Source: Terriglobia bacterium (GTDB lineage: Bacteria > Acidobacteriota > Terriglobia > Bryobacterales > Bryobacteraceae). Taken from it: a DNA stretch of 64,000 nucleotides. Under the pieces are notes generated by a model, which worked only from the letters and a program-made list of their open reading frames with translations, searched no databases and was not told where the DNA came from. The stretch covers positions 62,001 to 126,000 of the forward strand of contig JAIQFK010000014.1 in NCBI GenBank assembly GCA_020073305.1, in the 5' to 3' direction. Of this stretch, positions 1 to 7,828 are shown piece after piece (within the stretch, counting starts at the first letter, position 1; every line of letters begins with the position of its first letter). The position numbers and the translations under genes are program-made.

Positions 1-319
1 CACGGCTTTCGTCGGGCCGCAGACGGAGCGAACGAAACTGATCCAGTTCTACCAGAAAGTCCATCCCATCGGACCGGGCTGGAACCGGATTCGCGATGCA
101 GCCGGAATCCCCGCCGCCGAAGCCGCCCGTTTCGCGCAACAGGACAACATCCCGCTGGCCATGCTCGGGTGGGTGGCGGGTGTCTCGGTCATCTGGTCAA
201 GCCTGTTCACCGTGGGGAACTTCCTGTATGGACGGACGGGTTACGCCATGGCGCTCGGCGGCGTGTTTGTGCTCAGCGGTTCGACGCTGATCGGCGTCGT
301 GAGGCGATTGTGGAGATGA
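1..319 (+). CDS. Sodium:solute symporter family protein, C-terminal end (partial)
   Basis: The window opens inside this gene; the reading frame starts at base 2 and ends with TGA at 317-319, giving the last 105 residues. The segment begins with a soluble stretch containing FYQKVHPIGPGW, followed by two hydrophobic helices at about residues 49-70 and 76-98 of the fragment and a short basic tail. The phrase 'L.FY.KV.P.GPGW' before two final helices is what I know from the C-termini of SSS-family sodium/solute symporters of Acidobacteria and Planctomycetes, which import sugars or organic acids across the inner membrane. Substrate cannot be read from this fragment. It converges on the galactokinase gene, 46 bases away. 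Confidence 0.6.
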   Translation, partial: TAFVGPQTERTKLIQFYQKVHPIGPGWNRIRDAAGIPAAEAARFAQQDNIPLAMLGWVAGVSVIWSSLFTVGNFLYGRTGYAMALGGVFVLSGSTLIGVVRRLWR

Positions 320-365
320 GGCGGGGCCGGACATCAAGCGCGCTCACGGCAAGCGGTTTTCATCC

Positions 366-1562
366 TCACTCGTAGAGCGCGCCTGACGAGGGCTCGGCTG
401 CGATGAGGTGGGTGCCGGGGTCGAATCCGTGGCGTTCGGAATAGTAGAGTTTCACGAGTGCGGCGGCGATCTGTTGCCGGTTGGATGAATGACAGAAGAT
501 GACGGCGCAGCCGCCGAATCCCGCGCCTGTCAGGCGCGCGCCCATCGCACCCGCGCGCCGCGCCGCATCCACAAGCGCGTCGAGGGCCGGCGAACTGACG
601 CGCAGCAGGTCGCGCAGGCTCTCGTGCGATTCGTTCAGAATTCGTCCGAATGCGGATGCATCGGCGTTCCGCAGCGCGGCGACGCCTTCGGTCGTGCGAA
701 AGGCCTCCCCCACCACATGCAGGAAACATCGCTGCTCTTCTCCCTCCAGCCGCGCGCCGGCAAGCGCTTTTAGCTGGCCGAACGTAGAGTTGGTGATGGC
801 CGCGGCGTAGGAGGGGAAACCGAGGCCCTCGAGCGCGCGCGAACCCGCAGTCCGCCGCGCGTTGTACTCCGCCCGCACTTTACCCGATTTCTCCGCTGTG
901 GTCAGACTATGAGCGACCAGAAACGACCAGTCCTTCGGTATGGGTACAGGGCAAGCCGAGAGCGGAGCGAAATGAACCCATAGAGCGCATCCGGATCTGG
1001 ACCCGAGCACCGCCGCGTGGTCCATCGCTCCACCGCGCGTTCCGACGAAGTATTCGCCTTCCGGCAGAACCTCCATGAGTTCCTCAAAGGTGGCGCGCAC
1101 ACCGTTCGCCTGAAGCAGAGCCAGCGTGAAGCCGGTTAGGAGTGCGGAGGAAGACGACAATCCGGCAGCCGGCGGCAGATCCGAGACCACGGCAGCGTCG
1201 ATCCCGCGGGCCGGGTTCCAGCGCGCGCCAACCGCCTCGGCAGCCGCCCTTATGTAGTTCTCCCAGTCTCCGGAACTCGTGGGCTTCAGATGCCTGGTCC
1301 ACTCGAAATCCCGCGCCCCATAGGGCGGACTGACAGCGCGAATGCGCCGGTCGTCTCGCGGGCGGAATGCAATGCGGATGCGGCGCTGTATGGCCATTGG
1401 GAGCACCGGGAGCCCGTGATAATCGACGTGCTCGCCGATGAGGTTGACGCGTCCGGGAACCGAGACGATCGAAGGCGTGGGGCCGGCGCCGAAGCGTTCG
1501 GCCAGGAGAACCGCGGGGTCGCCAAGATATGACGGGCGCTCGGGTGTCACGCTTGAGATCAC
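366..1562 (-). CDS. galK: Galactokinase
   Basis: GHMP kinase that phosphorylates galactose to galactose-1-phosphate with ATP in the cytoplasm (Leloir pathway). The galactokinase signature GRVNLIGEHVDYHG lies near the N-terminus, the glycine/serine-rich ATP loop PPAAGLSSSSAL in the middle, and the third GHMP motif LTGAGFGGCAVIF near the C-terminus. About 398 residues, the usual family length. The frame stays open upstream to 1739, but that extension is arginine/proline-rich and lies inside the upstream kinase gene. I place the start at the GTG at 1562, whose GTGA overlaps the stop of the ROK kinase gene (TGA 1561-1559), a typical translationally coupled junction. It is the last gene of a minus-strand run with CRTAC1, acyltransferase and ROK kinase genes. 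An aldose 1-epimerase gene, another galactose-pathway step, lies far away at 59869. Confidence 0.88.
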   Translation of the reverse strand: MISSVTPERPSYLGDPAVLLAERFGAGPTPSIVSVPGRVNLIGEHVDYHGLPVLPMAIQRRIRIAFRPRDDRRIRAVSPPYGARDFEWTRHLKPTSSGDWENYIRAAAEAVGARWNPARGIDAAVVSDLPPAAGLSSSSALLTGFTLALLQANGVRATFEELMEVLPEGEYFVGTRGGAMDHAAVLGSRSGCALWVHFAPLSACPVPIPKDWSFLVAHSLTTAEKSGKVRAEYNARRTAGSRALEGLGFPSYAAAITNSTFGQLKALAGARLEGEEQRCFLHVVGEAFRTTEGVAALRNADASAFGRILNESHESLRDLLRVSSPALDALVDAARRAGAMGARLTGAGFGGCAVIFCHSSNRQQIAAALVKLYYSERHGFDPGTHLIAAEPSSGALYE

Positions 1563-2218
1563 CGGACTCGGCTCTTCCACAGGCGGAAGCCGCCGCGGAA
1601 CGCGTTGTTGTTGTCGCCCATTCTGGCGCCGGGCGGGAGCTTCTTCAGCAGCTTCGCGTTGCCGCCACCGAGGACGACGTAATCGGCCTCGAGCGCGGCT
1701 TTGAGCTGCTTGACTACATCCGCTACGTGGCGTCGCCACTTTTTCTTTCCCAGACGTTTCAGGCCGCGGATGCCCACATAATCTTCGTAAGTGCGCCCGT
1801 TCTTGTACGGCAGATGGGCCAACTCCATGGGCTCGAGGATGCCATCCACAATCATCGCGGAACCCAGTCCCGTACCGAGACCGAGGAAGAGCATGCGACG
1901 GCCTTCGTAGCTTCCCAGGGCTTGCATGGCGGCGTCGTTGATGATGCGAACCGGGCGTCCGAACGCTCTGCGGAAATCAAATCCAACCCAGCCACGCGCC
2001 AGATTGTGCGGCTCGGCGACGAGCTTGTTGTGGATGACCGGCCCCGGATAACCGATGGACACGGCGGAGTAATTCCAGCCCGCGGTGGCCTTTTTCACAT
2101 CCCTGACCATTTTCGCCGCGGTCAGCGTGGGCCCGGAAGAAAGTTCGACACGAGTCTTTCTGCCGGTGGCGAGCAGTTTCACGTGGGTGCCGCCAACATC
2201 GATGACGAGGACTTTCAC
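1559..2218 (-). CDS. ROK-family sugar kinase, polyphosphate-glucokinase-like
   Basis: A 219-residue cytoplasmic sugar kinase of the ROK/actin fold. The N-terminal phosphate loop is VIDVGGTHVKLLATG, followed by the substrate segment with NDAAMQALGSYEG and the second nucleotide loop LGLGTGLGSAMIVDG, and a late VVLGGGNAKLL adenosine loop. The short length, lack of a ROK zinc-binding cysteine cluster, and the general arrangement resemble polyphosphate glucokinases (PPGK), which phosphorylate glucose using polyphosphate or ATP. Phosphoryl donor and sugar are inference. It sits 21 bases after the acyltransferase gene and overlaps galactokinase by four bases, suggesting joint expression of two hexose kinases. 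Confidence 0.72.
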   Translation of the reverse strand: MKVLVIDVGGTHVKLLATGRKTRVELSSGPTLTAAKMVRDVKKATAGWNYSAVSIGYPGPVIHNKLVAEPHNLARGWVGFDFRRAFGRPVRIINDAAMQALGSYEGRRMLFLGLGTGLGSAMIVDGILEPMELAHLPYKNGRTYEDYVGIRGLKRLGKKKWRRHVADVVKQLKAALEADYVVLGGGNAKLLKKLPPGARMGDNNNAFRGGFRLWKSRVR

Positions 2219-2239
2219 CGTATCATTATCGCCCGGCGC

Positions 2240-3406
2240 TCACAGAACGCGCTTCAGGACCGGAACGCTGCGCAGGGCCGGGGCAACGCCGAATGTGACC
2301 ACGGCTGCGATCGCGCTCACGACGGCGAACTTGGCGACCGGCGGCGCGTGAAAGCCACGCAGCGCGAGCGCGGCTGCAATCACTACCGGCGGATGAAAGA
2401 CGTAAACCGCGAACGCGTTGCCGGAGAGAAATCGCGCGCTGCGTCCCTGCGCGTTGAAGCCTTCGCGAAAGACGACGATCAGCCCAAGGCAAACGCCCAC
2501 GCAGAAAAACGATTCCCAGGCGCACAACACGGCACTCTGCCAATGCGAGCCTCCGTCGAACGATTTGGTTTCCCAGTGCATTCGAACCGCGGTAATGAGG
2601 AGCGCGAACCATGCCACGGCCCCGCCGCCGAGCGAGAGACCGAGCCACCGCATGCCGAAGCGATGAGGAATCAGCAGGAGCCAGCCATGCCGGCAGGCAT
2701 GCAGTCCGGCGATGAACAGCAGGACATATTGCGAAAAGAAGCATAGCTGCATGTTCCAGATGGCTGTCCCGATCGGTTGCACGGTGCGGACCAGGAATGT
2801 GGCCGTGGCGATCGCCATGATGAACAGAACCACGTGCCTGTTTCCAGGCAACCACTCTTCCCTTCCAGCGGACGGACTCGCGATCACACGAACGGCCGCG
2901 TAGGCTGCACAAAATATCAGCAGCGCTACGCAGAACCACATGGGTCCGGTGCCGCCCTGGCGAATGGAAGGACCGATCGTGTAATGCGCCCAGAAGGCCG
3001 CGAAGGAATATCCAGGCTGCTTGGTAACCAGCAGGTAGTAAATGGTCGCCGGGCCTATCACGAGCATGTAGACGAGCGACGGGATACCCAGCCGGACAGC
3101 GCGGTCCCGCAGAAAGCGCACGGACCCTTTCCGGTCAAATGCGGAGGGCACGAAGTAACCGGCAATGAAGAAGAGGAAGCCCATGAAGAAGGCCTGCAGC
3201 CAAACCTGGTAGGTAGTGAAGAAGAGGCGCGAACCAAGATCCAGTTGCGCCTTCTCGTTGTAATACCAGCGGCCCATGTTGCTGTAAGTCACGGCGGCGT
3301 GCATGGTAATCACGAGCACAATCATGAGCCAGCGCAGGTTGTCTATGAATGCGAGCCGGGCCGGCGCCACGGCGCGTGCTGGCGGAATGACGGAAGCCTG
3401 AGCCAT
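2240..3406 (-). CDS. Acyltransferase family 3 membrane protein
   Basis: A 388-residue polytopic inner-membrane protein with roughly ten hydrophobic helices. The N-terminal segment RLAFIDNLRWLMIVLVITMHA carries the helix-1 histidine that is conserved in acyltransferase-3 enzymes (OafA/WecH/MdoC group), which move acetyl or other acyl groups onto extracytoplasmic glycans. The later RDRAVRLGIP segment is also typical of the family. The ORF is open much further upstream, but that part overlaps the CRTAC1 gene in another frame. The ATG at 3406 overlaps the TGA of that gene by one base (TGATG), so I use it. Acceptor substrate is unknown. Its neighbours suggest co-expression rather than a defined pathway. 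Confidence 0.78.
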   Translation of the reverse strand: MAQASVIPPARAVAPARLAFIDNLRWLMIVLVITMHAAVTYSNMGRWYYNEKAQLDLGSRLFFTTYQVWLQAFFMGFLFFIAGYFVPSAFDRKGSVRFLRDRAVRLGIPSLVYMLVIGPATIYYLLVTKQPGYSFAAFWAHYTIGPSIRQGGTGPMWFCVALLIFCAAYAAVRVIASPSAGREEWLPGNRHVVLFIMAIATATFLVRTVQPIGTAIWNMQLCFFSQYVLLFIAGLHACRHGWLLLIPHRFGMRWLGLSLGGGAVAWFALLITAVRMHWETKSFDGGSHWQSAVLCAWESFFCVGVCLGLIVVFREGFNAQGRSARFLSGNAFAVYVFHPPVVIAAALALRGFHAPPVAKFAVVSAIAAVVTFGVAPALRSVPVLKRVL

Positions 3407-5172
3407 CACGACCTGCCCGCCGGGAACTTCTCCGCGTTCACAATCCCCGCGCTTTCTTTGATGGTGACCAGTTGGCCGGCGGTTACTTTGGGGAAGTTTT
3501 CGCGCGCGCCGCTTGGCCAGCGGATCTCGAGGTCGGCGGTTTCGTTGCCACCAAGACCAAAGTGCAGGCGGCGATCGCTCACCGAGAGGAAGGCCGATTG
3601 CCCCAGGACTTCGCGCGCTTGTTGCTTGCCGCCATATTTCGCGGTGACGCGAGCCCCGATGGCGCTGCGGTTGGACTTGGTTCCAATGAGCTTCACTTTG
3701 AGCCAGCGGTTGTTGCCCGTGACGTCGTTCCGCAGCAGGGACGGCGGCTCGTTCTGATTCATGACCAGGATATCCACGTCCCCATCGTTGTCGAAGTCTC
3801 CGAAGGCAACGCCACGGCTGGCGTGCACGGCGGAAATCGCAGGTCCCGCTTCGCCGATGAGCTGTTCGAACTTGCCGTCGCCGAGATTGCGAAAAATGAA
3901 TCGCGGCGTCCGGTGCGGAAATTGAGGCAGCTTGCGCTGCGCTTCGGGATACACGCTCCCAGTGACGACAAAGATGTCCGGGAAGCCGTCGTTGTCGAAG
4001 TCTTCGAGTCCGGCGCCCCAGCATACGAAGCGGGTTTCCACGCCCAAGCCTGAGCGGATGGTTACATCATTGAACCTTCCCTTGCCCTCATTGCGGTAGA
4101 GCACCGGCGTGTCCTCGGCGAAATGCGTCTTGAAAATGTCGAGCCGGCCGTCGAGATTGTAATCGCCGACGGCGACTCCCATGCCAGCCTGTTCTGCGCC
4201 GTCCTCGCTGAGAGCGATGCCGGTCTCCAGGCCCTCCTCGGTGAAGGTGCCGTCGTGATGGTTGGTAAATAGCAGGCTCGGCGTGGAGTCGCAAGCCACG
4301 TAGATGTCCGGCCATCCGTCGTCATTGAAGTCGGCCGACGCGGCAGTCAGAGCGTAGCTTCCCTTGATTTTGCCGATGCCGGAACTTTCGGTGACATCGC
4401 TGAAGGTCCCGTCTCCGTTGTTGTGAAAAAGCTGCTGCGTCTCGGTCGGCAAGCCGCGCGGGCCGCAGTTTACCGGAACGCCCTTCCAGTTGCAGAGCGC
4501 ATTTTCGCCGGTCTTCGGGATACGCTTAGGATCGAACTTCAGGTAATGGGAAACAAAGAGGTCGAGGCGGCCGTCGCGGTCGTAGTCCACCCAGGTGCAT
4601 CCGGAGCTCCAGCGCTCGGGACCGAGCAGGCCGGCCTCCTTGGTTACGTCCGTGAAGGTGCCGTCTCCATTGTTGCGGTAGAGGACGTTCTGCCCCCAGT
4701 AGGTGACGAACAGGTCTTCAAAACCGTCGTTGTTGTAGTCCCCCACGGTGACTCCGAAGGCCCAACCCAGGCGATGCAGGCCGGCCTTCTCGGTCACGTC
4801 GGTGAAGGTCCCGTCGCGATTGTTTCTGTATAGACGGTTCGTCGCTCCGGGCGGCGGGGCATCCATGCGGGTGCCCGATAACAAGAAAATATCGAGCCAG
4901 CCGTCGTTATCGTAGTCAAAGAAGGCGATGCCCGCGCCCATGGTTTCGAGGATATAGTCGCAGTGGTCCGGATAGCCGTAAAAGATGGGAGTGCGAAGGC
5001 CTGCCTGTTCGGCAACGTCAGTGAAATGTGCGTGAAAAGGACGGCCGGAGGGCTTTCCGCGTGGGGTCGGCGCAACGCCGCGCGATGCCATGCCTTCCGA
5101 GCGCTGCGCCCGCAGGGCAGCCGGAGCGGCAAGGGCGGCAAGCAGTGACCGGCGCGTCATAAGCGCTTTCAT
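3406..5172 (-). CDS. Secreted CRTAC1-type protein with FG-GAP/VCBS repeats and UnbV/ASPIC domain
   Basis: About 588 residues, exported. The start I favour (ATG 5172; alternative ATG 5160) opens with a short basic segment containing TRRSLLAALAAPAALRAQ, a Tat-like or Sec signal. The body is a beta-propeller of FG-GAP/VCBS repeats, seen as a recurring pattern of F-x-D-V-T-x-x-A-G-L, calcium-loop D-x-N-x-D-G-x-x-D and L-Y-R-N-N-x-D-G-T-F. The C-terminal part (SAIGARVTAKYGG ... LHFGLGGNETADLEIRWPSG) is an ASPIC/UnbV domain. These proteins are numerous in Acidobacteria; ligand-binding or surface roles are proposed but no activity is established. The frame continues upstream to a GTG at 5319 through what looks like a patatin remnant, so I exclude that extension. 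Confidence 0.85.
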   Translation of the reverse strand: MKALMTRRSLLAALAAPAALRAQRSEGMASRGVAPTPRGKPSGRPFHAHFTDVAEQAGLRTPIFYGYPDHCDYILETMGAGIAFFDYDNDGWLDIFLLSGTRMDAPPPGATNRLYRNNRDGTFTDVTEKAGLHRLGWAFGVTVGDYNNDGFEDLFVTYWGQNVLYRNNGDGTFTDVTKEAGLLGPERWSSGCTWVDYDRDGRLDLFVSHYLKFDPKRIPKTGENALCNWKGVPVNCGPRGLPTETQQLFHNNGDGTFSDVTESSGIGKIKGSYALTAASADFNDDGWPDIYVACDSTPSLLFTNHHDGTFTEEGLETGIALSEDGAEQAGMGVAVGDYNLDGRLDIFKTHFAEDTPVLYRNEGKGRFNDVTIRSGLGVETRFVCWGAGLEDFDNDGFPDIFVVTGSVYPEAQRKLPQFPHRTPRFIFRNLGDGKFEQLIGEAGPAISAVHASRGVAFGDFDNDGDVDILVMNQNEPPSLLRNDVTGNNRWLKVKLIGTKSNRSAIGARVTAKYGGKQQAREVLGQSAFLSVSDRRLHFGLGGNETADLEIRWPSGARENFPKVTAGQLVTIKESAGIVNAEKFPAGRS

Positions 5173-5189
5173 GATAGTCAGTTTGAGCG

Positions 5190-5478
5190 TGTTTTGTCCG
5201 CTTTGCCCCGAAAGCTTCAGGACGTTTTTGTTGGAGGTCTTCAGCTCCGCCAGGTAGGTGTTGGCGTCACGCGAGAATGCCTTGCGCTCTCCCGTCATCA
5301 GGGAAGTCGTGTTCAACACGAGCTTCGGCCCCGTGAGAACAGGCTTTTTGGGAGCCCGTACCCTCTTCGCGCGACGGAAGGAAGCTGATCCAGACTGTTG
5401 TTGCGGTAGAAGTGCCGGTCGTATTCCTTCTGAATCAGAATGGACCGGGCATCGGCTCGAAATCGAGGCAGTTCAGAC
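5190..5478 (-). pseudogene. Remnant of a patatin-like phospholipase gene (internal fragment, frameshifted)
   Basis: Two short stretches in different minus-strand frames read like consecutive parts of a bacterial patatin-like lipase. At about 5478-5378 the frame gives RSILIQKEYDRHFYRNNSLD, and at about 5352-5190 another frame gives GPKLVLNTTSLMTGERKAFS followed by NKNVLKLS. From memory, patatins carry a region 'Y.R.LF....L.DL' followed by 'P.L.LN.T.L.TG.R..FS' just before the catalytic Asp region. No G-x-S-x-G nucleophile elbow and no DGG motif are present, so both ends are missing, and a frame change separates the pieces. The second piece runs in frame into the CRTAC1 gene and artificially lengthens that ORF. 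Confidence 0.42.
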
Positions 5479-5776
5479 GTTCGTCAATGCTTTGGTCGAT
5501 CGCGCCGCCGAGCTGGCGGCCGTTTTGGCCGTGGTCGCGCTTCCCATCTACGTGATCACCTTCTTGGTATGGGCGACACTCCGTCGCATTGTGCTCGTGC
5601 TCGATCGCAGGCGCTACCGCTACCTCGCCGGCCCGAATGCGACGCCTGGCTCGCTCGATTGGAAGGCGCCAGCAAGTGACGATCGGCCTGGTCCACCTGA
5701 AGCCGAGCGCACCTGATACGGTGGATGCCCCTGTTGGACGCACCCGCTGCTCACGTGGTGGCTGCCTCCCGGCGGG
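5479..5776. other. Intergenic stretch without a confident gene
   Basis: About 300 bases between the patatin remnant and the end of the glycosyltransferase gene. A plus-strand reading (about 5437-5716) gives a plausible membrane helix flanked by basic residues (VVALPIYVITFLVWATLRRI) but it has no convincing start or ribosome site. The minus reading is low-complexity and charged. I see no RNA gene or clear terminator. It may be further debris from the same decay event as the patatin fragment. Confidence 0.3.
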
Positions 5777-7243
5777 TTATTGCGTGCTGGCCGGCACCGC
5801 GACAGCGCTCACCAAACGCGGCGGGGTGCCGGGATCTTGCGTGATTTCGACTTCACGGGGTTCCTGATGGCAGTCGGGCAACGGTGTGATGGAATAGTAA
5901 TTCAAGCCGTATCGAAGACTGCGGTGGAGTCGTGCGACGCAGACCCGATCGCGGATGGGCGCGACGGTATTCCAGAGCGGCCGGGCGGAAGCAAGGCGAT
6001 CGATCTCGGGAAACGAGCGCAGTTCAATCGCGACCACACCGGCGGTGATGGCCGAAGCGAGGAGCGCCACCGCCGCGCGGCGATCTGCCACGACGTCGAG
6101 ATACCATACGGCGGCGCAGGCGAGGGCAGGCAGCAACCATGTCCAATGGAATACGGGCAGAGTAGCCCGAGAAATTCCCGCGGCCAGCGCTTGGGGCAAC
6201 ATGGGCGCGATCGGTCCCAGGCAGACCAGCAGCGCCGCGGTTGCCACCAGCACCCATCTCGACCGCCTGTGTTCCGCGAGTGCGATTCCCATGAGCGCGG
6301 CCAGCGCCGGAACCAGCGGCAGCAGATAACTGGGCAGCTTGTTTTCGGCGGCGGAGAAGAAGACGAAGGCAAAGGCAATCCAGAGCAGTAAGAATTGGCG
6401 GCGCGCATCGGAATAAAGCGAGCGCCTGGCAAGCAAGGCCAATCCGGGGATCCAGGGGAACAGCGCGGCCACCAGGACGGGCACAAAGAACCAGAGGGGT
6501 TGTCCGTGCGCCAATTCGGCGGTGAAGAAGCGCCCTACCTGATGCTCCCAGAAAAACTTCTCGAGAAACGGCTGACCGTTTCTGAGCAAGCAGAGCCCAT
6601 ACCAAGGCAGAGTGACAACGGCGAATGCGGACAGCACGGAAGGGCGCAGCCAATCCAGCACATGCCGGCGGCCCATCCAGACCAGCGGAAGCGAAAGGAC
6701 CAGGGGCACGAGACCTTTCGCCAGCACCGAGACGCCGATTAGAGCGGCGGCCACGGGCAGCCACCGGCGCTCACCCCGCTCGATCCACCCAAGCGAGAGC
6801 AACATCGCCGCGCAGAATGCCGCCGACATGGGCACATCCGTCACGCCAATGTGGCTGAGGCTCAGCCACCCGGCGGAGGTTGCCAGAATCGCGGTGGCGA
6901 AGCCGGCCGCGGGATCGCCAAATTCTCTCCGCAGCACCCAATAAAAGAAGAACAGGAATGCCACGCTCATGAGCGCCACCGGCAGCCGGGGCGCGAGATC
7001 GTCACTTACCCCCGCGCGAAACGCCGTGGCCTCCATCCAATAGAGCAGCGCCGGTTTTTCGAACCACGGCTCGCCCCACAGCCGGGGTGTTACCCAGTCG
7101 CCCGATCTTGCCATCTCGCGGCTGATCGCCGCGTAGCGCGGCTCATCAGGACCGAGCAATCCGGCGCGGGTCAGGCCGAAGAAATACAGGAAGTATGCGA
7201 GCGGGATGGCGAGGAGCAGCGTCCGTGCCGGCGGGCGAAACAT
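5777..7243 (-). CDS. ArnT/PMT-like glycosyltransferase (GT39/GT83 type) membrane protein
   Basis: 488 residues with about eleven transmembrane helices. The N-terminal periplasmic loop contains GPDEPRYAAISREMARSGDW followed by PWFEKPALLYWM, the acidic 'DEPRYA' loop and 'KPPL-W' style element of the ArnT/PMT_2 family, which transfers sugars from polyprenyl-phosphate donors to lipid A or proteins on the outer face of the inner membrane. The last 100 residues form a soluble C-terminal part. Donor and acceptor sugars cannot be read from sequence. It is divergent from the HIT-like gene, with about 60 bases between them. Confidence 0.82.
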   Translation of the reverse strand: MFRPPARTLLLAIPLAYFLYFFGLTRAGLLGPDEPRYAAISREMARSGDWVTPRLWGEPWFEKPALLYWMEATAFRAGVSDDLAPRLPVALMSVAFLFFFYWVLRREFGDPAAGFATAILATSAGWLSLSHIGVTDVPMSAAFCAAMLLSLGWIERGERRWLPVAAALIGVSVLAKGLVPLVLSLPLVWMGRRHVLDWLRPSVLSAFAVVTLPWYGLCLLRNGQPFLEKFFWEHQVGRFFTAELAHGQPLWFFVPVLVAALFPWIPGLALLARRSLYSDARRQFLLLWIAFAFVFFSAAENKLPSYLLPLVPALAALMGIALAEHRRSRWVLVATAALLVCLGPIAPMLPQALAAGISRATLPVFHWTWLLPALACAAVWYLDVVADRRAAVALLASAITAGVVAIELRSFPEIDRLASARPLWNTVAPIRDRVCVARLHRSLRYGLNYYSITPLPDCHQEPREVEITQDPGTPPRLVSAVAVPASTQ

Positions 7244-7301
7244 TCGTTCCTATCGTGGCACAGGCAGGAATGCCTATCCTACTTCTATAATTGATTCAAG
7301 A

Positions 7302-7826
7302 GTGCGCGTTCTTCTGATGCTTGTGGCTTCGCTGGCGTTCGCCGAAGTTCGCAATTGCGCCTGCGATGTCGCCAAACCCGAGACCATGGAGGCGCGCGAG
7401 TGCGGCCTGTGCCGCGAAGCGGAGAATCAGCCGGGCGACGCCGCGGTTTTCTTCTTGAAAGACAACAATCCCCGCAAACCAAACCGCTGGCTGGCGCTGC
7501 CGCGGAGCCATGTTCATGCGCTCGCCGCCATGACCCCGGAAGCGCGCCTCGCGCTCTGGAACGCCGCAATTGAAAAAGCGAACACATTATGGGGCGATCA
7601 GTGGGGCCTGGCCGTCAACGGCGACGAGCGGCGCACGCAGTGCCACGCGCACATCCACATCGGAAAGCTGCTCGATGGCGTCGAAACTCCGAATTTTGCC
7701 GAGGTAAACGGCCCTGCCGGGATCCTGATTCCCACCGACGGCGCCGGCTTCTGGATCCACCCGGTGGGCAGCAAACTGCACGTGCATGGCGGTGAGCAGG
7801 TCACCGAATTCGTTCTGATGAGGTAG
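7302..7826 (+). CDS. Secreted HIT-like (histidine-triad) protein
   Basis: About 174 residues. The first 16 residues form a hydrophobic signal peptide (RVLLMLVASLAFA) followed by NCACDV and CGLC, a cysteine-rich stretch that may bind metal. The core resembles HIT proteins: a short strand with FFLKDNNPRKPNRWLALPRSHVH, then CHAHIHIG carrying H-x-H-x-H. Classical HIT enzymes hydrolyse nucleotide-linked phosphates in the cytoplasm; an exported version is unusual and might act like CDP-diglyceride hydrolase, but substrate is unknown. Start: GTG at 7302 keeps a complete signal peptide, ATG at 7317 is the alternative. A TATAAT at 7286-7291 would place transcription initiation close to the GTG. It lies two bases before uxaA-like gene and is probably co-transcribed. 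Confidence 0.6.
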   Translation: MRVLLMLVASLAFAEVRNCACDVAKPETMEARECGLCREAENQPGDAAVFFLKDNNPRKPNRWLALPRSHVHALAAMTPEARLALWNAAIEKANTLWGDQWGLAVNGDERRTQCHAHIHIGKLLDGVETPNFAEVNGPAGILIPTDGAGFWIHPVGSKLHVHGGEQVTEFVLMR

Positions 7827-7828
7827 AC

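Noticed and set aside
1563-1739. N-terminal extension of galactokinase
   Set aside because: The extra residues are Arg/Pro/Gln-rich, lie inside the ROK gene and precede the usual start; GTG 1562 overlaps the upstream stop as expected for coupled genes.
1529-2746. Long plus-strand ORF (405 codons) over the galactokinase and ROK kinase genes
   Set aside because: Its product is low-complexity and charged without recognisable domain; both minus-strand genes have clear kinase motifs, so this is a high-GC shadow.
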